Source: Pyronema omphalodes
Lineage: Eukaryota > Ascomycota > Pezizomycetes > Pezizales > Pyronemataceae
Assembly (NCBI GenBank): GCA_024516155.1
Contig: JAJJXM010000102.1
Location: 1-64,000 of the forward strand
Reading direction: 5' to 3'
DNA: 64,000 nucleotides
The position numbers and the translations under genes are program-made. The notes below the pieces were generated by a model that was not told where the DNA came from, made no database searches, and saw only the letters and a list, made by a program, of their open reading frames with translations. Below, in pieces: positions 11,382 through 20,150 of this stretch. How positions within the stretch are numbered: position 1 is the stretch's first letter; each line of letters starts with the position of its first letter.

Positions 11382-12709
11382 GACACTTCTTCTTCAGCAT
11401 CCACCAATTCCACGCTCGCCACTTTAACATTCGTCTTGGCGGGGCACGACGCAGCCATGTGGCCGAGGCCACCGCAGTAGAGGCAGCGTCCTTCTGAAAG
11501 GCGGGTCGCGCGCTCCTGTGCCGACAGTTTCTGGCGGGGTCCCTGGGCCGGGGTTTGCTTGCTGGAGGAGGCGGTGGTGGCTTGGGTAGCGGGGGTGGGG
11601 CGATTGGGGGTGGCGGTGGTAGTGGTCTTAACTTGGCCGCGGTTGGTACGCAGCTTGCGGAGGTTTTCAAGTGCCCGTAATTGGGAATCCAATTTCTGAC
11701 ACTGCTCGACGAATTCGTGCATCGTGGTGGTGGGTGGGGCACCAACCAACTTCTCGTGTAGCTCAAGGGACAGGCCGTTACGCAGGGCATCCATGGTGGC
11801 GGCTTCGTCCCAGCCTAACTCTGCGACTAGGCGGGAGAATTCTGCGTAGTAGTCCGAAAATTCGCGGTTGTTCTGTCGGAGATTCTGTAGTTTGAAACGA
11901 GCCGTTGCGCGCTCGTCCGGGTCTCCGAAGGTACGCTGTAAAATTTTGATGACGTCCTCGACGTCGTTGAGAGCCCAGCGGTTGCCGTTTTCCTTGATGT
12001 AAGGAAGAATCTGGTCCAGGGCGCGTCCGCGGAGGCGACCCATGGCGTAAGAAATCCTTTTATGGGGGGTCGGGAAACGTAGTTCATCGCTTACTAACTT
12101 GATACGAAGCAAGGAGACAAAGCGGCGGAGGTCCTCCCTGTTGGACCCGTCGAAGGTTGGCGGATCCGAGATTTTGTCTCCAGTTACGCGGATGCCGGGG
12201 GAGGCGAGTAGCGCGTTGATTAGCTCACGCTGGCGGGTGAGTTCTTTCTCGTAGTAGTGGATTTCGTTTGTATCGGCTTGCTCCTCCGGGGTTAGGAGGA
12301 TCTCGGGGTCACGGGGGGGGGGTCTAGGAATTGGTGCGATTATCGCGGGGGCGGGGGCTGCGGCTGCGGCTGTGGTAGGGGGTGCGGCGGCTCGCGGTGC
12401 TGGTTCTGGGCCGTTCGGGTAGACCTGGACGGAGCCAGTCTGGATCACGACAGGGGGAATGGGAGCAGGGGTGGGAGCTTCCGGAGCGCGGGAGGCGACA
12501 GGGCTGGATACCCGAGTGCTGTTACGAGAGCCGGGGGTTTCCGCAAGGTCGTTTAGGAGGTAACCCGTGGGGTGGTCCTGAGCGTCTAAAATGGATTGTG
12601 CGAGTTGTTTTGTAAAGGTGAGCGGTTCGTGGCCGTCGGGGAACTGAGTCATTGCGGCGGCGTTCACAATTTGTTGCCAGTGGCCTTCGTCAATAAGTTT
12701 AATATGCAT
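11369..12709 (-). CDS. gag: B1 gag (capsid/nucleocapsid)
   Basis: This is the Gag structural protein, which packages element RNA. From the first in-frame ATG at 12709 it is 446 residues. The frame is open back to 12895 but without an ATG, and that upstream part is a low-complexity Ser/Thr/Pro stretch. Visible parts are a Pro/Ala-rich linker, a retrotransposon-gag capsid domain (IRVTGDKISDPPTFDGS through DYYAEFSRLVAELGW), a Thr/Ala/Gln-rich basic region, and one CX2CX4HX4C zinc knuckle (CLYCGGLGHMAASC) near the C-terminus. It ends in EEEVSGKE just before the slippery heptamer. The chosen ATG overlaps the end of the upstream 80-codon ORF by 11 nt. Confidence 0.9.
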   Translation of the reverse strand: MHIKLIDEGHWQQIVNAAAMTQFPDGHEPLTFTKQLAQSILDAQDHPTGYLLNDLAETPGSRNSTRVSSPVASRAPEAPTPAPIPPVVIQTGSVQVYPNGPEPAPRAAAPPTTAAAAAPAPAIIAPIPRPPPRDPEILLTPEEQADTNEIHYYEKELTRQRELINALLASPGIRVTGDKISDPPTFDGSNREDLRRFVSLLRIKLVSDELRFPTPHKRISYAMGRLRGRALDQILPYIKENGNRWALNDVEDVIKILQRTFGDPDERATARFKLQNLRQNNREFSDYYAEFSRLVAELGWDEAATMDALRNGLSLELHEKLVGAPPTTTMHEFVEQCQKLDSQLRALENLRKLRTNRGQVKTTTTATPNRPTPATQATTASSSKQTPAQGPRQKLSAQERATRLSEGRCLYCGGLGHMAASCPAKTNVKVASVELVDAEEEVSGKE

Positions 12710-12941
12710 CCTGGCGGGCTCTGAGGATTGGCTTGAGTCTGATGGTGCGGCGGATGTGCTCCTGATAGGTGTAATCTTGGAGTTGCCAGCGGACCACAAG
12801 GTAGCAGTTATTTTCTGCTCGTCGGACGGTTCTTCGCACGGCGCCAGCGAATCTGTCGGGGATCCCAAAGGTTTCGTATAAGGTGTGCGTTTCAAGAGCT
12901 TGCTTTAGTGCGTGGGTCCAGGCAGAACCGGTGCGGTTCAT
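12699..12941 (-). CDS. Upstream ORF of B1 (80 aa, unknown function)
   Basis: This begins at the first ATG downstream of the 5' LTR on the minus strand and encodes 80 residues, starting MNRTGSAWTHALKQALE and ending ILRARQDAY. The composition is ordinary (aromatic residues, Arg-rich, one Cys), unlike a random shadow frame. Its stop TAA (12701-12699) overlaps the gag ATG (12709), so ribosomes could reinitiate or shift +1 to make Gag. I recognise no domain. It could be a genuine extra product, an N-terminal Gag extension reached by frameshift, or a regulatory uORF. Confidence 0.45.
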   Translation of the reverse strand: MNRTGSAWTHALKQALETHTLYETFGIPDRFAGAVRRTVRRAENNCYLVVRWQLQDYTYQEHIRRTIRLKPILRARQDAY

Positions 12942-12965
12942 GCGTGTCGGTTGAATAGTAAATCG

Positions 12966-12976
12966 ATCGAACGTAA
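12966..12976 (-). promoter_or_regulatory. B1 primer-binding site (self-priming type)
   Basis: Directly after the 5' LTR on the minus strand come TT and then ACGTTCGAT (12974-12966). The complementary 9-mer ATCGAACGT lies inside the LTR (13194-13186 on the minus strand). No tRNA 3'-end complement beginning TGG is present. A 2-nt gap followed by a segment complementary to the LTR interior is the arrangement of Tf1/sushi-group self-priming elements, in which the mRNA 5' end folds back as primer. Confidence 0.55.
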
Positions 12977-13505
12977 TGTCAGGGACACGAGAACGGACGT
13001 TCAAGGGACACACTGAACACTACCGGAAGGAGGGACTAGGCAGGTTCCGGAACGGGGAACGGCAGGACAAGGACCGAAGTGCTCGTCAGACGGACGGCAC
13101 ACTAAACAGGGACAGGGACAAGGACAAGAGTGACGTAGGACTTGAGAGAGGAATTCTTATATTAGGAGTCAAGAGAAGACACAAGACGTTCGATGGAGAA
13201 TCTCGACAACGGGGAGGCAAGCCTCCTTATGTACAAAGGGGCGGCCAGCACTCTTGCTGGGCCGTCATACAATCATCGCTACATGAGCTTCCGTTCTCCA
13301 TCGATTCAACTGCGACGCCACAGCTCTCCAGCTGGTGGTACGTCATCCATCATCACTCATTCTCTCAGTTAACATGGCACGGCACACACGACAACACAAC
13401 AACACAACGGCAACACAACACGGCAAGACAACGGCACGATCTTAATCAACAACCACGACAACATGATGACGCAACACAACGGCTCGTCAGCCGTGTGCCG
13501 TGACA
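12977..13505 (-). repeat. B1 5' LTR
   Basis: A 529-bp LTR matching 7104-7632. If the self-primer reading is right, transcription starts near 13194 on the minus strand, about 45 nt after a TATA-like ACATAAGG. The target duplication aatac follows at 13506-13510. Confidence 0.96.
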
Positions 13506-13967
13506 AATACCTAATTGGAAGGTGTGGTAGCACGGCGAGGAATGTCAAGGATTAATCTGACACGAGGGTCATCATGCAAGTGAGCAATTAATTTAATTGC
13601 GCATGCAGCATGATGCGAGCCATCGGCAGATTTGTCAAAGGATTGACTCACGTCTTATCTCCTGAGCTTAGTTTGGAAGTTGGTTCCCTTGGGAGTCTGG
13701 GCGAACTTGTAGACGAAAGTCTATAAAAGACCCTAAGTCTTCCCACCGTCTCCTCCATCATGAGCAACCTGATCTCTTGTTACGACTACACCTATCTACA
13801 CCAATTACCTCGAGAGAGACCCTTAAGTTTATTCGGCCTGTGATCGATTAGTTGACTTCCTAGCTTCTTAAGGAATCAATTCTATTGCTATCTATCTATC
13901 CTACGAACGAAGCACGAGACTGATCGAATAAGCCTCTCTATTGAAAGCCTCAATAGCCAGGTTCACA
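13506..13967 (+). repeat. A2 5' LTR, right part (R-U5 side)
   Basis: This is the continuation of the A2 5' LTR after B1. It matches 21059-21515 with one substitution found. It includes a TATA box (ctataaaag, near 13720) and the segment CCTTAAGTTTAT at 13821-13832, which is complementary to the PBS. From 13821 to the gag ATG at 14095 there is no ATG, whereas the LTR just upstream has several. That fits transcription starting near 13821. Confidence 0.93.
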
Positions 13968-13981
13968 CTATAAACTTAAGG
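13968..13981 (+). promoter_or_regulatory. A2 primer-binding site (self-priming type)
   Basis: After the LTR end (...ggttcaca, 13967) come CT and then ATAAACTTAAGG (13970-13981). This is a perfect 12-nt reverse complement of CCTTAAGTTTAT at 13821-13832 in the LTR. The same pair, with the same 2-nt gap, is kept in A1 (PBS 22859-22870, partner 23051-23062) although the LTRs there are about 20% diverged. Confidence 0.75.
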
Positions 13982-14094
13982 CTCAAGCTACTAAGTTTAC
14001 TTTTCGACACGTATACGGAAGACCCTCTTCTAGGGCAAGACGACACCAAAAGATCCTCCTATAAAAACTACAAAGAAAAAACATTCAACCAACA

Positions 14095-16284
14095 ATGGCC
14101 GCTCGAAGAATCACCGGCACTCCCCGTCATGACGATGGACTTGATGCTCCAATGGGCAATACCGTCAGCATCACTCGCCCTCGCTCCTGGGAGGAAGTTA
14201 CTTCTGTTGGAGCACCCAGCGTCTACTATGGAACTACCCTCCATTTGGGAGAAGTCCCTGAATGGGTTATTCTCATGATGGAAAGGATGAATGCGAATGA
14301 GGAGGACATTAAGAAGTTGGTTGAGGCAGTCGGATCTGGGGCTGCCATGAATGAGGAGTTACAGCGGATGAAAGGGTTGTATCAGGAAATGGCCCAGGGT
14401 ATGCAAAAGGCCTATGATACCTTGGCGAAGAAAGGGGACCTGGACCAGGAGGTCAACCTACAAACCGTTACACGACTTGTTCAGGCCAGCAACGACTTTG
14501 CCGGCCAAGTGTGGAGGACAATTGGCAATCTTGCCACAGACACAAAGGCTAAAGAAGCCGCCAACCAAGCGGCTGCTGAAAGACTCAATCAGGGCATTCA
14601 AACAACGAATGCTATCCTCGAAGCCTTCGCCCAGAGACAACTCGAAATCAACAAGGAGATTGAGGAATGGGCAATTGAGAAGAATACACAGGACGCCATT
14701 AGGAAGGAGGATGATAGGCAAAGGGATAGGCGGATCGCAGCTCTGTCTAGGGCTGAGGAGATGCATCAGAAGCGCCTACTGGACTATTATGAACAGAGGG
14801 AAGAGGAAAAATTGGAGTTGGTAAACAAGGTTATTGACCTTGTTATGTCAAAGATCCAAAGGAAGGAGCATTTCGATGCTAAGTCTTTAACGGAGGCTAT
14901 GCATGAGGAGATGACTCCCAGACCTCCCTCTCTTGGCAAAGCGCCAGAAGTCCCCTTGCCTCCATCAGAGGACGGATCCCCTGCGAACAATGGTAGAAAT
15001 GGTGGTAGGGGCAGCAAACCACCTGGAGGAAGACTTCCACCACCACCACCACCCCCATCTGATTCCACGGACAGCGAGGATTCAGATGACTCATATATTA
15101 GAAAAGCTTTGGAGAGAAAGCGCCAGGAGCGCAAAGAAAAGGCTAAACAAAAGGAACCGGAATCAAAGAATGCAACGGAAGCATTCTTAGAGTCACTTGT
15201 GGCGAAGTTACAGCAATCTGGGGTCAATGAACCAAGGAGACCCAAAATGCCTGAGATGAAGGCTCCACAATATTTTTCTGGGAAGGACAAGAATTTGTTT
15301 AGGGCTTGGTGGATGTCTGTTCAAGATTACATTGCGACATATGCCAAGGCGTTTCCAGATGAGGACGACCAGGTAAAATGGGTTGGGAGCTTGCTTACTC
15401 ACAAAGCTCTCAGCTGGCACCAGGAACGGCGAAAGTCCATTCAAAGGTCAGGACTTAAGGATACATGGCAAGCTTTCTCAAGCGCTATTGAAACTAGGTT
15501 TGAGGATAAGCGAGAAGCACAGAAGGACGTTAAGAGGATTACGGAACTCCAGTATGATGGAGATATTGACGACTATATTACAAAATTAGAGGACCTAAAT
15601 ATGCGTGTGGGAGCAATCGGTCCAATGTATAGGAATGTCATTTGGGAGGCTATGACGCCTGCTATTAAGAAAATGGTATACCAAAGGTTTGGGGGAATCC
15701 CAACTGATGATGAAGGAATGATTGATGCAGTTAAGGAAGCTGCTCATGTTGTGGAAAATTTGGAAGAGGAATTGAAGGGTCATAAGAAAAAGACTTTGGA
15801 AGTGCGGGAGGACCGCCATAAAGATAAAGGAAAACATAAGGAAACTGTGCGCCCTAAGGAGGTGCAGCACAAAGATAAATTCAAGGACAAGAAGGAGAAA
15901 AAGGGTTTCTCTGGAAAAAAGGACAAGAAGTCCATTTTTGCATCGGGAAGGGAGGCTCTGAACAATGTTCCTCAGAGCGAAATCGACAAACATAAAAAGG
16001 ATAAGGCTGACTGTTGGAGATGCGGACGATCTGGGCACAAAATGTTTGATTGTTACGCTAGAAAGACAGTTGGAGGAACAGAGCTCTCCGGAGAAGGAAA
16101 GGTTGCTTCCTCAGGCAAGAGGAAGAGAGACGATGACGATGATGGAAATACGGGGCAGGAGAAGCCAAAGGAAACAAAAAAGACAAAGACCGCAGCCGTG
16201 CGGCAGGATGAGGATGAGATAATGGAAGATGCTCAACCCAGGATTTGGGAGATTGAGCAAAATGATGAGGAGTCGGATTTTTAA
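14095..16284 (+). CDS. gag: A2 gag (capsid/nucleocapsid, 729 aa)
   Basis: This is the Gag structural protein of the complete family-A element. Its ATG at 14095 is the first ATG after the predicted transcript start, in good context (aacaATGg). Visible parts are a long, charged, helical, coiled-coil-like N-terminal half (about residues 60-270) and a Pro/Gly-rich linker with a run of prolines (about 315-325). Next comes the retrotransposon-gag capsid block (FSGKDKNLFRAWWMSVQDY, about 395-410, through DGDIDDYITKLEDLNMRVG), then a Lys-rich stretch with KDK repeats. A CX2CX4HX4C zinc knuckle (CWRCGRSGHKMFDC, about 640) and an acidic tail ending ESDF close the protein. It is longer than most Ty3-type Gags because of the N-terminal helical extension. 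It is followed by pol in the -1 frame. Confidence 0.96.
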   Translation: MAARRITGTPRHDDGLDAPMGNTVSITRPRSWEEVTSVGAPSVYYGTTLHLGEVPEWVILMMERMNANEEDIKKLVEAVGSGAAMNEELQRMKGLYQEMAQGMQKAYDTLAKKGDLDQEVNLQTVTRLVQASNDFAGQVWRTIGNLATDTKAKEAANQAAAERLNQGIQTTNAILEAFAQRQLEINKEIEEWAIEKNTQDAIRKEDDRQRDRRIAALSRAEEMHQKRLLDYYEQREEEKLELVNKVIDLVMSKIQRKEHFDAKSLTEAMHEEMTPRPPSLGKAPEVPLPPSEDGSPANNGRNGGRGSKPPGGRLPPPPPPPSDSTDSEDSDDSYIRKALERKRQERKEKAKQKEPESKNATEAFLESLVAKLQQSGVNEPRRPKMPEMKAPQYFSGKDKNLFRAWWMSVQDYIATYAKAFPDEDDQVKWVGSLLTHKALSWHQERRKSIQRSGLKDTWQAFSSAIETRFEDKREAQKDVKRITELQYDGDIDDYITKLEDLNMRVGAIGPMYRNVIWEAMTPAIKKMVYQRFGGIPTDDEGMIDAVKEAAHVVENLEEELKGHKKKTLEVREDRHKDKGKHKETVRPKEVQHKDKFKDKKEKKGFSGKKDKKSIFASGREALNNVPQSEIDKHKKDKADCWRCGRSGHKMFDCYARKTVGGTELSGEGKVASSGKRKRDDDDDGNTGQEKPKETKKTKTAAVRQDEDEIMEDAQPRIWEIEQNDEESDF

Positions 16285-16286
16285 GG
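16266..16286 (+). promoter_or_regulatory. Candidate -1 frameshift site at the end of A2 gag
   Basis: Gag ends GAG GAG TCG GAT TTT TAA. The -1 frame carries two consecutive TGA codons just upstream (aatgatgag), so the shift into pol must occur within this stretch. TTTTT at the stop codon is the only slippery tract. A 5-bp stem TCCTC/GAGGA with a 16-nt loop follows, and it is kept in A1. The heptamer is not canonical X XXY YYZ, so the mechanism is less certain than in B1. Confidence 0.5.
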
Positions 16287-16370
16287 TCCTCTAGGGTTGC
16301 GTCACCTGAGGAGGAAGAATGTACATCTGACGCAGAAAATATTATTTGTTGTGGGACCAAAAGGAAAACC

Positions 16371-19300
16371 TTGGACAGCTTGGAGTCGACCAAGACAAAA
16401 CTTCGACGAACCGACAAAGGAACCTCTTCCAAAGGAACAACAATGGAAGCTGTGGTTCCACCCCATCATGGAAAAAGGCCAATTATCAACATGGTGTTGA
16501 CTTGGTCTAAGAACAAATTCAGAACGGTGCGAGTCCTCCTTGATACAGGCTCCACCTCAGCTTTACTGGACAAAGGTTTTGTCCAAACTTACAAAATTCC
16601 TACTGTGAAGAGAGACCAGCCTCTTCAAATTCGCAACTTCAATAATGAGGTAGTTGCTGGAGCTGGAGAATTCTTTACGGTACCTTTCATGCTGCAACAC
16701 AAACAACATTTTGCAGCCGAATCCTTTGAAGTCGCCCCTCTTGACAGCGACTGCGATGTCATCCTCCCTTACTGGTGGATGGCAAAACATCAACCTTGCA
16801 ACATGTGGGGAGAAAGCAACAACATCTCCTTTACAACACCACGTTGCACCGAACATTGTACTAAGGCTCAGGCCAGTACATTTTCACTCAAGGTCGACCG
16901 CCGCGTACTCGACCACCCCGAGGCCTCAGTTATAGGCCATATTTCAGCCGTTGCCACTAAGGAGGAATTATCAGAGGCACTTCAACAAGTTCCTGAGAAA
17001 TTCCGTAAGTGGATCAACATTATGACCAAGGAAGCAGCAGACAAGCTTCCTGAACACAAACCCTACGATCACGCCATAGATCTGAAGGAAGGAGAAACTC
17101 CTCCTTGGGGACCAGTTTATGCGCTCAATGAGGTTGAGCTGGAAACACTAAGAGAATGGTTGAAGGAAATGCTGAGGACAGGCAAGATTCGACCATCTAA
17201 ATCTCCTGCCGCAGCACCAATTCTCTTTGTGCCAAAACCCCATGGGCGAGGTTTAAGGCTTTGTGTGGATTACAGGGGGATAAATAAAATAACAATAGCA
17301 AATCGCTACCCCCTCCCTCTTATGTCTGAATTACAAGACAGAGTAAGAGGAGCTAGGTTCTTCACGAAAATGGATTTGAAGAACGGTTATCATTTAATAA
17401 GGATTAAAGAAGGTGATGAGTGGAAAACTGCTTTTAGATGCAGGTATGGGCTATATGAATTTTTGGTAATGCCTTGCGGCTTAAGCAATGCACCGGCCAC
17501 GTTCCAAGATATGATGAATCATATCTTTAGGGATATGTTGGATCAGGGAGTAATTGCTTATATTGATGATGTTCTGATCTATGCGGAAACAGAGGAGGAA
17601 CACGATAAATTGGTGAGGGAAGTCTTGAGAAGACTGGAAGAAAATGGGCTGGTGATATCTCCGGAAAAATGTGTTTGGGGAACAAACACAGTGGAATTTT
17701 TGGGGTACATCATAAGCGAAAAGGGAATAGAAATGGCAAAGGACAAAGTGGAAACCGTCCTGGTTTGGGAACCTCCTAAATCCTTGAAAGAGACACAAGG
17801 CTTTCTTGGATTTGCAAACTTCTATCGCCGATTCATTAAGGACTTCTCCAGAATTTGTCGTCCTCTTACTGAATCAACCAAGGGCGATCCGAAGAAGTGG
17901 GAATGGACTGTTGCCATGGAATTGGCATTTGACGAGTTAAAGCAGAGGTTCACCAAAGCGCCAATACTGGGTCATTTTGATCCTAAGAAGGTTTGCATTG
18001 TTGAAACTGATGCCTCTGACTTTGCCTTAGGCGCAGTCCTTTCTCAGAAAGGAGAGGACGGAAAGCTGCACCCTATTGCTTTTCACTCCAGGAAATTTAC
18101 TCCAGCAGAAATCAACTACGAAATCCATGACAAGGAGCTTTTGGCTATTGTGGATTCGTTTAAAATATGGAGAAGGTACTTGGAGGGAGCAATGCACACA
18201 GTTCAGGTATTCAGCGACCATCAAAATTTGGAGTACTTCACCACAACAAAAGTACTCAATCGTCGCCAAGCAAGGTGGGCTCAAGAACTTGCTGGTATTG
18301 ACTTTAAGATTTTTTACAGACCTGGAAGCAAGAATGGGAAGCCTGATGCTTTGTCAAGGCGTCCGGAGTTCCGCCCTGAAAAGGGGGGAGGTGAGGATCA
18401 GCCGATTACGACTATCCTTCACAAAGAACATTTTGCTTCTATTTCAGCAATAAGTAGTGGAGGTGAAGGAACATCATTCATTGTTTCCTCGGCATGGCTT
18501 AATTCTATCCCTTCTATTAAATGGTCTGAAGAATTTTTGAAGATGGTTAAAGACGCTGGGGAACTGGACGAAAATTATAAAAAAGCAGCAAAAAGAATAA
18601 AAGATCCACTAACGATAGAAAATGGCATAATCTATCGGAAAGAGAAGTTATGGGTACCAAAGGATTTGGTCAACATGGTCCTTGAATCAGAGCACGACTC
18701 CAAAATCGCTGGGCACTTTGGTCAGGACAAAACAATTGAATTAATAAGGAGAAACTTTTGGTGGCCGAAAATGGATGAAAAGATAATTGAATATGTACAA
18801 AGCTGTTTGGAATGTCAGAAGGACAAGACGGCTAGGCACCAAAAGTATGGAATGTTGCAACCTTTGGAATTAACATATGCCCCATGGCAATCTATTGCTA
18901 TGGATTTTATTACCGACCTACCAGAATCTAATGGGTGTGATCAACTATGGGTTATAGTTGATCGATTTACTAAAATGGCGCACTTCATCCCCTTTCAGAA
19001 AGACGGCAAGACAACTGCAGACCTTGCCAGAATATTCGCAAAGGAAATTTGGAAGTTGCATGGCTTACCCAAGGATATAGTGTCGGATCGAGACTCCAGG
19101 TTCACAAGCACCACCTGGAAAGCATTTCTTGGAACCCTAGGAATTAAACCAAGAATGTCGACAGCCTTCCACCCACAAACTGATGGACAAACGGAACGGC
19201 TCAACCAAACAATCGAAGCTTACCTCCGCTCTTTTGTTAACCACGAAATGGACGACTGGGCTGACCTCGTACCTATGGCTGAGTTCGCATACAACAACTC

Positions 19301-19979
19301 AGTCACAAGCACAACTGGACTATCACCATTTTACGCCAACTACGGATTCTATCCAAATACGAGCAACCCTTCGGCAACTGCTGTGCGCAACCCAGCCAGC
19401 AAAGCCTACGCCCACTGGATGCATACGATACACGAAGGAGCCAAGTTAGCCCTTCAAAAAACACAAGAAAGGATGAAACACTATGCAGACCAGAAACGAC
19501 AGGAGGCACCAGATTACCAAGTAGGAGACTTGGTCATGTTAGACGGACGCAACATACGAACAAGACGCCCATCCAGGAAGTTAGACCACAAACTACATGG
19601 TCCCTTCCAAGTCGAAAAAGTCATATCCCCAACGGCAGTACGACTTACACTCCCACGAAAATGGAAAATACACAACGTTTTCCATACCTCACTACTTGAG
19701 CCTTTTAGAGCAGGAACTCGGGCTCCACCAGACACGAATAAAATTTTACGGGAGGCAGATGATGTTGAGGGAAGCGAGGAATACGATATCGATGAAATCA
19801 TGAGCAGCTATAAATCTGGAAATCGAGTATTGTACCTTGTTAAATGGCTAGGTTGGCCCAACAAAAAGGACTGGACGGCAGAACCATTCGACAATTTTTC
19901 AGTAGGAGGTCAGGAGAAGTTACGAGAGTTTCATCTCAAGTATCCTGATTCTCCGAGGGACTACCGACTCAAGGATTAA
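16371..19979 (+). CDS. pol: A2 pol polyprotein: protease, RT, RNase H, integrase, chromodomain
   Basis: This is an intact polyprotein (1202 codons from a TTG at 16371; the frame is open back to the gag stop, so it is expected as a Gag-Pol fusion). Domains in order are aspartic protease (LLDTGSTSALLD, about residue 57) and RT with YIDDVLIY (about 400). RNase H (VETDASDFALGAVL, HDKELLAIVD) and the HHCC integrase zinc domain (CLECQKDK) follow. The DDE integrase core (MDFITDLPES, VSDRDSRFTS, QTDGQTERLNQTIEAY) comes next, then a complete C-terminal chromodomain (YDIDEIMSSY...LYLVKWLGWPNKKDW). All catalytic motifs are present. Together with intact gag, near-identical LTRs, PBS and PPT, the element would be autonomous apart from B1 lying in its 5' LTR. 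Confidence 0.97.
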   Translation: MDSLESTKTKLRRTDKGTSSKGTTMEAVVPPHHGKRPIINMVLTWSKNKFRTVRVLLDTGSTSALLDKGFVQTYKIPTVKRDQPLQIRNFNNEVVAGAGEFFTVPFMLQHKQHFAAESFEVAPLDSDCDVILPYWWMAKHQPCNMWGESNNISFTTPRCTEHCTKAQASTFSLKVDRRVLDHPEASVIGHISAVATKEELSEALQQVPEKFRKWINIMTKEAADKLPEHKPYDHAIDLKEGETPPWGPVYALNEVELETLREWLKEMLRTGKIRPSKSPAAAPILFVPKPHGRGLRLCVDYRGINKITIANRYPLPLMSELQDRVRGARFFTKMDLKNGYHLIRIKEGDEWKTAFRCRYGLYEFLVMPCGLSNAPATFQDMMNHIFRDMLDQGVIAYIDDVLIYAETEEEHDKLVREVLRRLEENGLVISPEKCVWGTNTVEFLGYIISEKGIEMAKDKVETVLVWEPPKSLKETQGFLGFANFYRRFIKDFSRICRPLTESTKGDPKKWEWTVAMELAFDELKQRFTKAPILGHFDPKKVCIVETDASDFALGAVLSQKGEDGKLHPIAFHSRKFTPAEINYEIHDKELLAIVDSFKIWRRYLEGAMHTVQVFSDHQNLEYFTTTKVLNRRQARWAQELAGIDFKIFYRPGSKNGKPDALSRRPEFRPEKGGGEDQPITTILHKEHFASISAISSGGEGTSFIVSSAWLNSIPSIKWSEEFLKMVKDAGELDENYKKAAKRIKDPLTIENGIIYRKEKLWVPKDLVNMVLESEHDSKIAGHFGQDKTIELIRRNFWWPKMDEKIIEYVQSCLECQKDKTARHQKYGMLQPLELTYAPWQSIAMDFITDLPESNGCDQLWVIVDRFTKMAHFIPFQKDGKTTADLARIFAKEIWKLHGLPKDIVSDRDSRFTSTTWKAFLGTLGIKPRMSTAFHPQTDGQTERLNQTIEAYLRSFVNHEMDDWADLVPMAEFAYNNSVTSTTGLSPFYANYGFYPNTSNPSATAVRNPASKAYAHWMHTIHEGAKLALQKTQERMKHYADQKRQEAPDYQVGDLVMLDGRNIRTRRPSRKLDHKLHGPFQVEKVISPTAVRLTLPRKWKIHNVFHTSLLEPFRAGTRAPPDTNKILREADDVEGSEEYDIDEIMSSYKSGNRVLYLVKWLGWPNKKDWTAEPFDNFSVGGQEKLREFHLKYPDSPRDYRLKD

Positions 19980-20138
19980 GGCTTAATGTTTTTCCCCACG
20001 AGGTTTTCATTAGGTCGAGTTGGTAGTAGGATGTAGGGGCTGGAGGACTACATCCATATATGATCACTAGGTCACTTGGCTGCGGCGAGGTGCGATCACA
20101 GAATGATAAGCTACTTGCTTCGGGACGAAGCTTGAACA

Positions 20139-20150
20139 GGGGGGAGGTGG
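20139..20150 (+). promoter_or_regulatory. A2 polypurine tract
   Basis: GGGGGGAGGTGG lies immediately before the 3' LTR (TGTCACACCC at 20151), the standard position of the plus-strand primer. Confidence 0.85.

Larger units (their letters stand above)
7104..13505 (-). mobile_element. B1: complete family-B Ty3/gypsy chromovirus nested in the A2 LTR
   Basis: B1 is a 6402-bp element on the minus strand. The 5' LTR is 12977-13505 and the 3' LTR is 7104-7632, both 529 bp with TGTCACGGCA...CCCTGACA ends when read on the minus strand. The 5-bp target duplication aatac is at 7099-7103 and 13506-13510. I found one base difference between the LTRs (gagTtaag versus gagTcaag), implying very recent insertion. 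Internal order on the minus strand is self-primer PBS, an 80-codon upstream ORF, gag, pol with chromodomain, and a G-rich PPT. It is a different family from A1/A2: its LTRs, leader and Gag are unrelated by eye. Confidence 0.97.

Noticed and set aside
4732..19979. Repeat-induced point mutation in the retrotransposons
   Set aside because: The A2, B1 and A1 frames are intact apart from insertions, with no run of C-to-T-made stops.
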